Source of the DNA: Cylindrodendrum hubeiense
Taxonomy: Eukaryota > Ascomycota > Sordariomycetes > Hypocreales > Nectriaceae
DNA: 64,000 nucleotides
Direction: 5' to 3'
Assembly: GCA_014621425.1 (NCBI GenBank)
Contig: JAANBB010000124.1
Location: forward strand, 1 to 64,000
In this document: positions 34,017-44,055 of the stretch, piece by piece
Numbering within the stretch: the first letter of the stretch is position 1
Layout: each line of letters begins with the position of its first letter
The notes under the pieces: model-generated
Told to the model about the DNA's origin: nothing
Databases searched by the model: none
The model's input: only the letters and a program-made list of their open reading frames with translations
Translations under genes and position numbers: made by a program

Positions 34017-36561
34017 ATGTCGCCACGAACCATTAATTCTCCACCAGAGGGTGCGGATGAATCGAACGCAATGGACAAAGACAAGGTTAGCATCGTCGAT
34101 GCGGACAAGAAGAACGCGTCTGAGCTGGAAGAGGGCGAATCTGAAGCTTTCCTCGGCAACCGCGATCTGTATGAGCCATTCGAGGAACATGACAGCCTAC
34201 GGTCTGAAGATGAAGAGAACATTATGCGCATTCGAAGCATCTTTGTCGGCGCGATCCTTGGAGCTGTCGTGAATGCTGCCAATGTATATCTTGGTGAGAA
34301 GACTTCTATCTAATATCCTGCATCTTGGTCGAGAAGCATGTGACTAATAGTTTCCAAAGGACTCAAGACTGGCCTTACGTTTCCTGCTAATCTCTTTGGG
34401 TCGATCATTGGCTTCGCAGTTGTGAAGAGCATCAGTCGCGCCTTTCCAGAGAACTTCCCCATTCTCGGTGGCTATTTTGGTCCGAAGGAAAACAATATTC
34501 TCATGACTAGTGCCACTGCTGCTGGTGGGTTGAGCAATGTGTTCATCAGCGCTATCCCCGCCCTGTATCAGATGAAGCTTTTAGAGTCACCAGTTCATGA
34601 CTACGGCAAAATAGTCACCATCACTCTGGGGATGGCCTATGTCGGATTCTTTTTTGCCACGCCATGTAAGTGAGGTCACGATTATTTTCGTCATCATCTT
34701 CCACTCCACACTCAATTGCACCTCACCTTGCGATGTGGTATCCATTCGACCTTCGTATTCCATGACTGACTTTGTTTCTCTGCTTAGTGAGAAAACTATT
34801 GATAATCAAGCTCGCGCGAAAAGTCCGACTAGTATTCCCTTCCGCCACTGCCACAGCTACCACCATCCTATCGGTTCACGTTGCCTCTCATGGAGAGCGA
34901 TCAGCCATGATGAAGGTCCGAATACTTTTGATTGCCTTTGGAACCAGCTTGATACTGAGAATTGTGTCAAACTTCGCTCCTGGCATCCTCTGGGATTGGC
35001 ATATCTTTACCTGGTTCTTTATCTGGGGCAAATACAATAACTCGGCCATCTTTGTCGAGAACTGGGGTTGGTTCATCGAGTGGTCCCAGCCATCATGGGT
35101 GCTGGCATGTTGGTTGGCATGAACACGGCCATATCCATGTTCGCTGGCTCTATCTTCAGCTGGGGTATTATTGGGCCTATCTTGGTGAAATATGGTGTGA
35201 CAAAGGGACTTGTGATTCTGGGGCCGGATGCCACAGGCCCATGGAAGGACTATACCACGTACTTCAGCATGTCTCTTGCCGATCCTGTTAACGAACCTAG
35301 TCCGCGTTACTGGATCTTTTGGCCGTGAGTATTTCTCCCACTGTCGATGGATTGTCTATGAAATGTCTTACTAACGAAAAATTAATTAGGGGTGTCCTCC
35401 TCATTGTGTCCGTGTCTATGGTAGAGTTGCTCTGCCAAGTTAGTATGTTCAAAGAAGCCGGTGTTGCTATGGCCAAGATCATGGCCAAATGCCTATATGT
35501 AGTCCTCAAACTGGTCGGTATTCAGTCTGCCTGGCTCAAGGCATACCGAGACACAACCTCGGACGACTCCGAAGAGGACATCCCAGACAAACACCAAATC
35601 AAGACGTGGATGTGGAGCTCGGGACTTCTTGTTTCAGTCATTGTCACTTGCATTAGCTGTGCATTCCATTGGGACATGCCCGTTGGAATGGCCTTACTAT
35701 CAGTTGTTCTGGCCGCTTTACTCTCCTTTCTCTCTGTACTGAGTACCGGTATGACAGATATGACGCCGCTGACAGCCTCGGCCAAGGCTTCTCAGTTCAT
35801 CCTTGGAGGCGTCACGCGAAGTGAAAACTACTCACTCAATAAGGCAGAGCTTTTGAACTCCATCGGAGGAGCTATCGCCAACGGAGTGGCCAACCAAGCA
35901 ACTGACTTGACGGCGGACTTTCGTACAGGGTGGGTCAACATCATTATGCCGAGCGTGCTACTTGGGACGCTCGTTAATCCGTACCAGATTCCTCCTACGC
36001 ACTCCTCCGCGTACGCAGTGGTTCGCACAGGGAATTGCCAGTATTGTCGCTGTCTTCCTCGCCCCAGCTATCTTCATCGTTTTCGCTACCGCCTACCCCT
36101 GCATCCTGGACATTGAGGCAACGAGTTGTCAATTTAGTGCGCCGTCTGTTAGTGCCTGGAGAGCAGCCACCATCGCGGCAACAAGTCCCACGCTCCCCAT
36201 TCCGCCTTCGTCTGGGTACTTTGCCATTGCTTTTTCGGTGTTTGCTTGCGCAACAGTTGTGTTCAAACACTTTTACCTGACTGGGGACCGAGAACGATAT
36301 ATCGTTTACATGCCTAATTTTATTGCCTTCGGCCTCATGATGGTAGTGCCGTCGCCGTCTATCGGCACAGCAATTATGATGGGAGCTACGATTTCTTTCA
36401 TTTGGCAAAAGCTGCGAGCGAAGTCCCATGAGAACCATTTGTTCTCGGTTGCGGCAGGCATGATTGCTGGAGAAGGAATCGGTGGAGTTGTCAATGCCAT
36501 CATCGCTATTGCTGGCGTGACTGCTGGAACCGGTGTCGGATGCCCTATGAGTAGTTGTTAG
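34017..36561 (+). pseudogene. OPT-family oligopeptide transporter with -1 frameshift
   Basis: Five exons, 34017-34293, 34360-34665, 34788-35324, 35390-35929 and 35988-36561; introns 58-122 bp. About 74 acidic N-terminal residues precede the OPT entry motif around AILGAVVNAANVYLGLKTGLTF. Then come GGLSNVFISAIPALYQM, IFTWFFIWGKYNNSAIFVENWGW, GAGMLVGMNTAISMFAGSIFSWGIIGP, TGMTDMTPLTASAKASQFI and FLLRTPPRTQWFAQG, a complete 12-16 helix carrier. Within exon 3, at about 35086-35095, the frame slips. GAGTGGTCCCAGCC reads correctly into PAIMGAGML only if one base, probably a C in the CCC run, is added. OPT proteins import tetra- to hexapeptides or related compounds at the plasma membrane. It is either a recent pseudogene or a homopolymer error. 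Confidence 0.85.
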
Positions 36562-37108
36562 TCACACCTGGACTTACAGTAATTCCTTTCGGTTTTTTTC
36601 ATATTTTTAAATTAGCTTTCTACTTTCCAGGGTTGTGCTTGGTTGATTTATATCTAAGCACATGCTGCCATTTGTGGTATTTTGGTGAACTTTGCCTTCT
36701 CGCTACATGTGGTCATTCAACGTCTACAACATCAATCGCCGTCCAAATCCGTTAACTCCGCAGTAAGCCATCTCACATCAGCCATCCGGACAATGTGTGT
36801 TTCATGTCTGAGAGGGCAATGAAATGAATGTCGACGAAGCCTGTTTGTGGTCCTGCGTCAATTGGCGCTAGGCTGACACGCAAATGCGATTGGTCAATGT
36901 TTTACGAGCGACCTTGATATGGTGGTCTCGGAACTGCACCCCGTCGCATTAATTGACTCAGACATATATAAGTTGGTTGGTTTGTCGACCTTCTATCATG
37001 CAAATCCTCAATATCAGTCTCGACCAAAGTTGACTTGCAACACACATTTTCGCAACATTTGTCATCTTGCCCTCGATTACATTCCAACTCTCAAAAATTA
37101 CCTCCAAA
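36562..37108. other. Spacer and promoter of the second SDR
   Basis: No gene. A TATATAAG box lies at about 36965-36972, some 140 bp before the SDR ATG. Confidence 0.55.
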
Positions 37109-38034
37109 ATGGCAACTGATACGCCTGTATGGTTCATCACCGGCGCGAGCAGCGGGTTCGGAAAGACCATCGCTCTGGAAGCTTTGGATCGAGGCCAAAG
37201 AGTGATTGCCACGGCGAGAAATGTTTCCTCACTGGCGGAATTGGGTGCCAAGGGAGCTCATACCATGAGCCTTGATGTCGTGGCAGATGATTCTACTATT
37301 GAAACAAAGGTGGCGGAAGCTATGGCTGTCCATGGCCTCATTACACATGTCGTCAACTGCGCTGGATATATTCTGGAAGGCATGATTGAAGAGTCCAGGT
37401 AAGTCCGTACTCTGCTGGATTGAGATGCATATGTTAACTATTTCCTCACCTCAGCACTCGGGAAATCTTTGATCAGTTTAATGTCAACGTTTTTGGTAGT
37501 ATCAAGGTTATCCGCGCTGTACTGCCACATCTGCGCGAAGCCACCACGCCTGGACTGAAAGTGATTGCCAATTTCGGCAGTACTAGCAGCTGGACAGGGT
37601 GGCCCTCTTCGAGCGTGTATTGCAGCTCAAAGTGGGCCATCAGTGGCTTAACGGAAGGTTTGGCTGCCGAGGTAGCTCCCTTTGGTATCAAAGCCACTGT
37701 GATAGAGCCAGGGACATTCCGCACCAGGTTTCTTGCACCTGGATCTAGTGGACGACAATACGCTGAGAATCATCTACCCGCCTACAAGCCGACCAGAGAT
37801 ATGATCAATGGGTTTATGGACTCAACTCATGGTGCTCAGCTTGGCGACGTGGGGAAGGGCGCCAAGGTCATTGTGGACGTCTTGACTACGACCAACATTG
37901 GGGAAGGCAAGGAAATTCCGATTCGCCTGTTGTTGGGATCGGACAGTGTGGATTTTGTTCGTGACAAGTGCGTGAAAACTACTGCATTGATCACAGAATG
38001 GGAGGAGGTTATCAGGTCAACAGACTCTAAGTAG
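37109..38034 (+). CDS. Short-chain dehydrogenase/reductase
   Basis: Two exons, 37109-37398 and 37455-38034, 289 residues; 56-bp intron with GTAAGT and CTCAG. Motifs: TGASSGFG (11-18), the NCAG loop (83-86), NFGSTSSW with the catalytic serine, Tyr152/Lys156 in YCSSK, and IEPGTFRTRFL after the active site. It is a classical NAD(P)-dependent oxidoreductase of the same subgroup as the 1616 gene. The substrate is unknown. It sits at the left end of the tailoring-type gene group and is convergent with the Zn2Cys6 gene, whose stop is 150 bp away. No targeting signal. Confidence 0.9.
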
Positions 38035-38184
38035 TACATAATTTCTAAACAATTTTAGGTGGCTACTTGCCCAGCATTGTCTAACACCACTTGCTTCTTA
38101 CGACGCTCCGGCAAAACGGGCCTAGAAACAACTGGATGGAGATTAGACAACTTAGCCGTATATATTTCAAGACTTGCATGTGTC

Positions 38185-39828
38185 TTAAGCCTCATTATCT
38201 ACTGGAATTGCTCTAGTATATTCGGCATATGGCTTGCCATCCTGCCAGCGCGTATTGGTCCACACCCATCGAGACGTGGGCTTGATATTCCCAGCCGAGT
38301 CTCGTTCGCGCTCCTCCATATCGACCTGTCCGAGGTTACATAAGATAGCACCACGGTCCCAAGTGCCCTCACGCCATGAAATCTTTCTGAAGAGCTGGAC
38401 AGCCCTCATCCGCACTTCGTAATGGCGGCATTTTGAGGCTACTAGCGAAAGCGCGGAGGCAACGTTTCCTCCATTGAATTCAAACCTCAACGTGTCCGGT
38501 ACTAAACGCGCATCCATAACGTAGGCGCAGAGGTCGGTGATGAACTCAAATTCTCCTCTGAAGTTGTCATATGACGCATCGGTGCGGTCTGTACAACAAT
38601 TCACCAGAACTGTGCAAACCGCCCTCTGGATTTGGATGATGGAGAAGCCTATCGCGTTGACCTCCCGAAATTGACTTCTTTCTAGAATGATCTTCCAGAG
38701 CCGCAAGTCAGAAGTGAGTCGTTGCTGGTCCTTGTATCTCGATGCCTTATGTGTCTCTTCGTTGTGTGCTCCATGCACCATGACATGCGTGACAAATAGC
38801 ATGCAGCGCAAGAAAAAGTTGCCCCATTGAGTGGTGAGCTCTTCCATGTTGTTAATTTCCAGATAACGCACGTCTGTCCCGGGGAAACATTGAAGTGTTG
38901 CGAATATCGCATGCTGTGATTTGCAAAAATGGGTATATCCACTCATAATCGCTAGACACGGGAGAAAGTGATCCATGTCGTCCAACCCGTGAGAAGTGGC
39001 CCCCAATTTCTCTAGCTCCTGTTCATCGCGTCGAGGATTTTGCAGCGTCATGAAGGAATCCTTAAGTAATTCCATGCCACTCTTCATAAGCCCCTCGGTT
39101 GCAGGCATGTTGCCCTGTAGGAATTCGAATGACAGGAGAAGCAGCGTCATGATAAGAACTGATCTTGACCAATTAGGGTCATCTCTCGTCTGCACCCTTT
39201 GTCTCAATTTTGAAACAGCGCGACGATAGTGCCCAAGTGCTGCGATATGATGCTGATTGTATATTCTTCCAACGCTAGGATGTTGTGGTGCCAGGATTTG
39301 GTCTTCTTCGTCAGACTCCACCCCAGGCGATGCAAGAAGAGCTTTCGACAAAGCCCCGATAGCTAAAACTGCATGACGGACACAGTCTTCCCTGGCTGTA
39401 TCACATAAGACTATGCGAGTCCAGAAGTCAAAATACAGATGACCAGCGAGCTCATGAGAAACCTTGTGGCGGTACAAGTCAAAGTAGACGACGTCCTGAG
39501 CGTCAACGAATCCACACGACAGGTCTCGCGGGACCTGTTTTGCCGAATTCAGCTGGGTACATGTGCCGAGACCCTGGCGTGGGAGAATTGAACGCGGCGC
39601 CCTGGCAAGCCTGACTTGTGTCGTATTCTTCTTCTTCGTACCAGCGGCGTTGGCTCGGAGTGGAATGCCTGGGTATTCGCCACACTGGATTCCAGCCCTT
39701 TCACAGCGGTTGCACACTGGCTTGCCCTCGTCGCATTTGACACGCCGAACCTTGCAAGTAACACATCCCGTGCGAACCTTGGGCTTACTCGAACGCTGCC
39801 GTACCGGCAATGGTAAATTGCCAGGCAT
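38185..39828 (-). CDS. Zn2Cys6 fungal transcription factor
   Basis: Minus strand, single exon, 547 residues from the ATG at 39828. The frame is open further upstream, but the chosen start gives the usual short lead before the zinc cluster. Cys 22, 25, 32, 39, 42 and 49 form C-x2-C-x6-C-x6-C-x2-C-x6-C in TGCVTCKVRRVKCDEGKPVC. A basic linker with KKKN follows, then a long helical Fungal_trans_2-type middle domain (YRHKVSHELAGHLYFDFW, RHAVLAIGALSKAL, HYRRAVSKLRQR). Such proteins bind CGG triplets as dimers or monomers. CGG-N4-CCG sites occur in the divergent promoter at 42170-42310, 2.3 kb away, so control of the reductase/epimerase pair is plausible but unproven. Confidence 0.92.
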   Translation of the reverse strand: MPGNLPLPVRQRSSKPKVRTGCVTCKVRRVKCDEGKPVCNRCERAGIQCGEYPGIPLRANAAGTKKKNTTQVRLARAPRSILPRQGLGTCTQLNSAKQVPRDLSCGFVDAQDVVYFDLYRHKVSHELAGHLYFDFWTRIVLCDTAREDCVRHAVLAIGALSKALLASPGVESDEEDQILAPQHPSVGRIYNQHHIAALGHYRRAVSKLRQRVQTRDDPNWSRSVLIMTLLLLSFEFLQGNMPATEGLMKSGMELLKDSFMTLQNPRRDEQELEKLGATSHGLDDMDHFLPCLAIMSGYTHFCKSQHAIFATLQCFPGTDVRYLEINNMEELTTQWGNFFLRCMLFVTHVMVHGAHNEETHKASRYKDQQRLTSDLRLWKIILERSQFREVNAIGFSIIQIQRAVCTVLVNCCTDRTDASYDNFRGEFEFITDLCAYVMDARLVPDTLRFEFNGGNVASALSLVASKCRHYEVRMRAVQLFRKISWREGTWDRGAILCNLGQVDMEERERDSAGNIKPTSRWVWTNTRWQDGKPYAEYTRAIPVDNEA

Positions 39829-40715
39829 CCTGAAAATGAGTGGGTTGCAGTCGTGGGTAGGATGAGGTTGTTGGGTTTCTGGCACGCTGGTTCGATGGGT
39901 TATACGAGCGGGGTCTGCGCCGCCAAGGGCCTTGAAACTGCAGCTAATATTATCAACTAACTTAACAAGCACATATAACTCCGAAGGCAGATTGTATCTC
40001 CGGTTGACGGTAATCCCCAGTTGGTGCCACACAACAAGTCGGAGTCGGTATTGAGACCGCTGACGTGGGTGGCGTCTCCAGCGGCTTTTACATGATTGGC
40101 TCAAGTTTTACGAGCCAATCTACTAACTTAATTAGTCCAAGCGGGTCGCCAAAAAAGTGGCACAGAAGTGGCATCTAGTCCAGGTAGGCAAATCTTGTAG
40201 TTCACTTAACAAGCTTCCTTTGCCCTGTCAGTCGCCAGGCTTCCGTGTCACTTCTTTCTGGTGTGCCCTAGTTTTGCGACACGCTCGTCCTCATAATCAA
40301 AGCTTGCATCGCTGTGTATATGTACTCAGAGGGTGTGTTTTGCCCAATTTCGTTAAAGATCCGACGCAGCCGCAACTCAAGTGGGTGAGACAACACAAAG
40401 ACAAGACACAGCGATGAGGCTAACAATTTCTTAAGGCTGCAAGACATCGTTTGTAACCCATAGCTTTATACAGATCATTCATAAAATATTCGCCGTACGC
40501 TTTTATCCTGAACAGCCTCTTCATGAAAGAGCACATGGCAAAATTGAAGCTTGACCTAAGCATGGTTCCCAACTAGAGCAACCGGAAAATCAGACCTCGA
40601 GAGTTGGAGCCATCATCGATGAATATAAATATGATCCTCAGGAATATAAGTTAATTTTGATTTATGAGTAGTATTCACTTCTCGAACATTGTGTATAGCG
40701 CCACGCTGGTTGACT
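39829..40715. other. Spacer, no gene seen
   Basis: Upstream of the Zn2Cys6 gene and downstream of the epimerase-like gene. The open frame upstream of 39828 is probably leader. Confidence 0.55.
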
Positions 40716-41971
40716 CTAAATACGAGGAGTGAAGCCTTTCTTGTCCATCAAGCCCAGTCCGCAGGCCTCCTGAGCCACCACCAGAGGAATCTCATGTTCT
40801 AGGTCCAGATTCTCCGCCTTCCAACCGAGAAACTTCTCGGCCCTTTGTGCCTGGCTACGAGCATTGGTTCCGTACAAAACCGCACCATGCGGCAACAACT
40901 CATTCGATTGCTCTTTGTTGAGTTGGTCAATTGACTTGTTGGGTAGGAGGTCCAAGTCGTAAGCTGCCGAAGTAATGCGTCTGGAAATTTCTCCAAATGA
41001 CTATCGTCCCAAGGTTTAATCAGCAAGCGTCCTGCACACACGTCATGGTTAAACGCATCATTACGCACCAATTCTCTCAAGCTTGTGAGGAAAATTCCGT
41101 TTGAGCCCCACACGCTCTTATCTTGTCTGCCTTCAAGCGCATTCTCAACCAGCTTAACAATCAACTGGCTTAGGTCTTGAATGTGGACATTGCCCCATCG
41201 GCTCTGCCCTGAGCCAACTTGCAAGCCCCGCTGCAGCTTAAGTGTTGCCTTTGCCAGCTCCGGGATCTGGATACTTCTCTGGTTGATAGGCCCACGTCCA
41301 CGGCCATAGATTATGGGAGGCATAACAATCGCGCTCTTGATGTGTGAGGTTTCATCTGCCACTGATAGCATGTAGTTGTCAACAGCACGGCTGGGATGGT
41401 CTTTGATAATAGAGCGGATGGCATCAATGCCGTCAAGATCGTTCCAAACAATATCAGTGCCTGTGCCGGGAGATCGAGTCTGGTCCGCAAGCTCAGCGGC
41501 TGCGAGGGCACTGGCTCCAGAAATCTGGATCCAGTAGGGTGGTGTCTGGGTGGTTGACTTTTCTAACAACGCTTGGTGGATTGTCTTCACACTGCTTAAA
41601 TGCCCCGTCGCAGCCAAATCTTGATAGGGGCAAAGGAAAAGAAAGTTAGATGAATCAGTTTGAAGAAGTACAGACCAATGCAACTTACGGAGGACAACGT
41701 CGGCATCCTTTGCTTCTCGGGCAAGGAGTTCAGTGTCATCAAGTCCACCGTCCACAATCTGGACTTGGCTAAATTTCTTCTTGATTACATCGCCTTTGGC
41801 CGTGTCCCGGATCAACGCTCTCACGCGATACTCGGGGTGTGACTTGGCCAGAAGGTGAAGCAAATCACCGCCAATGTAGCCTGAGGCTCCGGTACTACAA
41901 ACAGGAGCATGGTCAGTACCATGGGACAGAACTGGAGAAAAAGGTTACACAAACAGAAGAATTCCAGTCAT
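40716..41971 (-). CDS. NAD(P)-binding epimerase-like / atypical SDR
   Basis: Minus strand. Exons 41971-41949 (23 nt), 41894-41689, 41619-41069 and a last exon from about 40990 to 40716. The last junction is uncertain: GTGCGT at 41068 or GTAATG just after are candidate donors, CCAG/GCAG near 40970-40990 candidate acceptors. Splicing joins ILLF-V to TGASGYIGGDLLHLL, an N-terminal Rossmann motif, then ADVVLHLAATGHLSSVKTIHQAL and IVMPPIIYGRGRGP. Length is about 340 residues. It resembles the NmrA/nucleoside-sugar-epimerase-like extended SDRs of fungi. I do not see a clear YxxxK, so it may be a sensor-like or atypical reductase. It is divergent from the 42600 reductase. Confidence 0.78.
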
Positions 41972-42599
41972 GATGAAGTCAAATTGGATCAATTCGATTA
42001 TTTTCTGTGTAGTGTATAGCTCGGGATTTCTTCTGCGGCAGCCACATGGGCTTTTATCATCTTGAAGTTGGGATATGCAGCCGACGGTATCCGATCGCAA
42101 AGGCGCAGAAGAGCCTGTTGTGGAGTCGATTTCTAAGCACCTGTTCTTCTATCTCCACGCTAAGTTCGACCCGCGGAACTCCGTCTCAACCATGGGGAAT
42201 CGCAGACGAGGCTTGACGCTGGAAATGGCATAGCGCGTTGCTGACCTCGCTTTAGCGATAATGGTCCTAATTTTGGGCGATGGCTGTAGAACTCCGCGGA
42301 ATTCCGTCCCTGTCGAGAAGCTAAACCGTATAAAATCCTGCAAATGGCATAGCGTCTTATTTGCGTTGTGTTGAAGGACGCCACGCATGCAAGAATGAGC
42401 TTGTCTGACATCGGAAATTGCTCACTGCATATACCTGGCCTAATATAGTCAGGACAGCCTTTGGGGCGCAGTGGATGCCCCCTCGACGACCTACAGAGTA
42501 CTAAGTTATAGGGCGGCAATTGGACCTATTTAGCCAACCTCACTCTAGAAAATCGAGTGTGAACCTGTTCTTGAACATCTCCCCATTTGTCCCACCCCG
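41972..42599. promoter_or_regulatory. Divergent promoter with duplicated CGG-N4-CCG module
   Basis: 628 bp between the epimerase-like (minus) and reductase (plus) genes. Two related modules are visible. CCGCGGAACTCCGTC (42171-42185) is followed 52 bp later by AAATGGCATAGCG. CCGCGGAATTCCGTC (42294-42308) is followed 48 bp later by the same AAATGGCATAGCG (42342-42354). CGG-N4-CCG is a classical Zn2Cys6 dimer site, and two Zn2Cys6 genes flank the pair. Confidence 0.6.
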
Positions 42600-43726
42600 A
42601 TGAACAAACCAACCAGTCTCGTTACCGGCGCTAGTGGATACATCGCGCTCCATGTTGTGAGCCAACTCCTCGATTTGGGATGGATTGTTCATGCAACAGT
42701 GCGGAACCTCCACAATGAGGAGAAGATCGGGCCTTTGAGGCAGCTTGATTCAAAGCATCCTGGGAAGCTGAAGCTCTTCGAGGCCGATCTCCTCCAAGCA
42801 GGGTCTTTTCTTCCTGCGATGCAGAATTGTTCCGTGGTTTTTCACATTGCCTCGCCATTTTTGGTTCCCGAAGCGGCCAAGGACTCTGCGAAAGAGCTCG
42901 TAATACCGGCCCTCGAAGGGACCCGGAACGTTCTCCAGAGCGTTGAAAAGACGGAAAGCGTGAAACGGGTTATTTTTACATCTTCGAGTACGGATCCCTT
43001 CTGCGCGCCGGCCGGAATGTTGCTGCTGACTTGAGTGGTTGCATAGCCGGCGCGATATACAGCGACAACATCGATGTAATCGAGATGGAGAACCAGACGC
43101 TACATGAGAAATATTTCAACACAAATAGCACAGTGGACCATAACCCTTACCAGTTCTCCAAGGTTGTCGCCGAGCGAGAGGCCTGGAGGATTGCCGAAGC
43201 CCAGAAACGCTGGGATATGGTGGCCATCTGTCCGGGTTTTGTCATTGGGCCTATGCTGAGTGCCGTTTCCGATTCCGGGAGTCTCTTTACCATTGATCAG
43301 CTTTTAAGCGGTTACATGCTCGTGGGTGTCCCGGATCTGGCGTTTGCGCTGGTAGATGTGAGGGAGGTGGCGGCAGCCCATGTTAGGGCGGCGGAGGTCG
43401 AATCAGCACAGGGGAGATACATCGTATCAAGGAGTAAGATGATGCCCTTTGTTGACATTTCGATGCTACTTAAGCCGATGCATCCCAGCTCATGGCAGCT
43501 CCCGAGCTGGATGATCCCAAACTGGATCCTGCATATCCTTGGGCCGTTGATGGGACTCTCGCGACGATGGCTCGACTCAAACCTCAGTATCACATTCTCG
43601 GTGGACAATACGCGAAGTATTGAGGAGTTCGGGATCGAGTATCGCCCAGTGGCGCAGTCGCTGGCAGACCATTATTACTCTTGGGCGGCGCACAAGGCCT
43701 CGAAGCGGGGCAGTCCTTCTGTGTGA
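42600..43726 (+). CDS. Dihydroflavonol-4-reductase-like extended SDR
   Basis: Two exons, 42600-42987 and 43047-43726, 355 residues. The 59-bp intron (GTACGG donor, GCTGAC branch, CATAG) joins IFTSS-T to GAIYSDN. Motifs: the N-terminal TGASGYIALHVV, HIASPF, VKRVIFTSS with the catalytic Ser/Thr, YQFSK (YxxxK), and ICPGFVIGP. This is the family of dihydroflavonol reductase, cinnamoyl-CoA reductase and yeast Gre2. In fungi these reduce aldehydes or ketones, often in secondary metabolism. No signal peptide; presumably cytosolic. It shares a promoter with the epimerase-like gene and lies 2.5-4.5 kb from a regulator and a methyltransferase. Confidence 0.9.
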
Positions 43727-44055
43727 CTAGAGGACTAGCTTGGTCACATCCAGGTATTTGTTTTCTACGCCGTTGGTCGTCTGCAGATAGAACTCATCGT
43801 GGTATCCGTGTCCAACTTGATGCCGACCTAAAGTGCCACTGTTCAGAAGGCCTGGTTCCATGGGTCGACGTGAAGAAAGCTTGCAATTGCATTGTAGATA
43901 GATTAGTCATGATGGTTTGCGCTAGGGCTGGCTCGGGTCGGCTTAGCATTGGCAAATGATAAATTGATAAGGGGAGACAGGCCCCGTGTCAAATGCCGCG
44001 ACACCTTAGACCTAATGCGACCATTTCATCTCAACTTGGCGACGGTTGTGTGACC
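43727..44055. other. Short spacer, no gene seen
   Basis: The 329 bp between the reductase stop and the start of the second Zn2Cys6 gene. No frame worth calling. Confidence 0.6.

Noticed and set aside
35930..35987. Apparent second frameshift in the OPT gene
   Set aside because: A normal 58-bp intron (GTGGGT..ACCAG) joins the frames and restores FLLRTPPRTQWF.
42988..43046. Apparent stop in the dihydroflavonol-reductase-like gene
   Set aside because: A 59-bp intron with donor GTACGG, branch CTGAC and end CATAG removes it and gives IFTSSTGAIYSDN.
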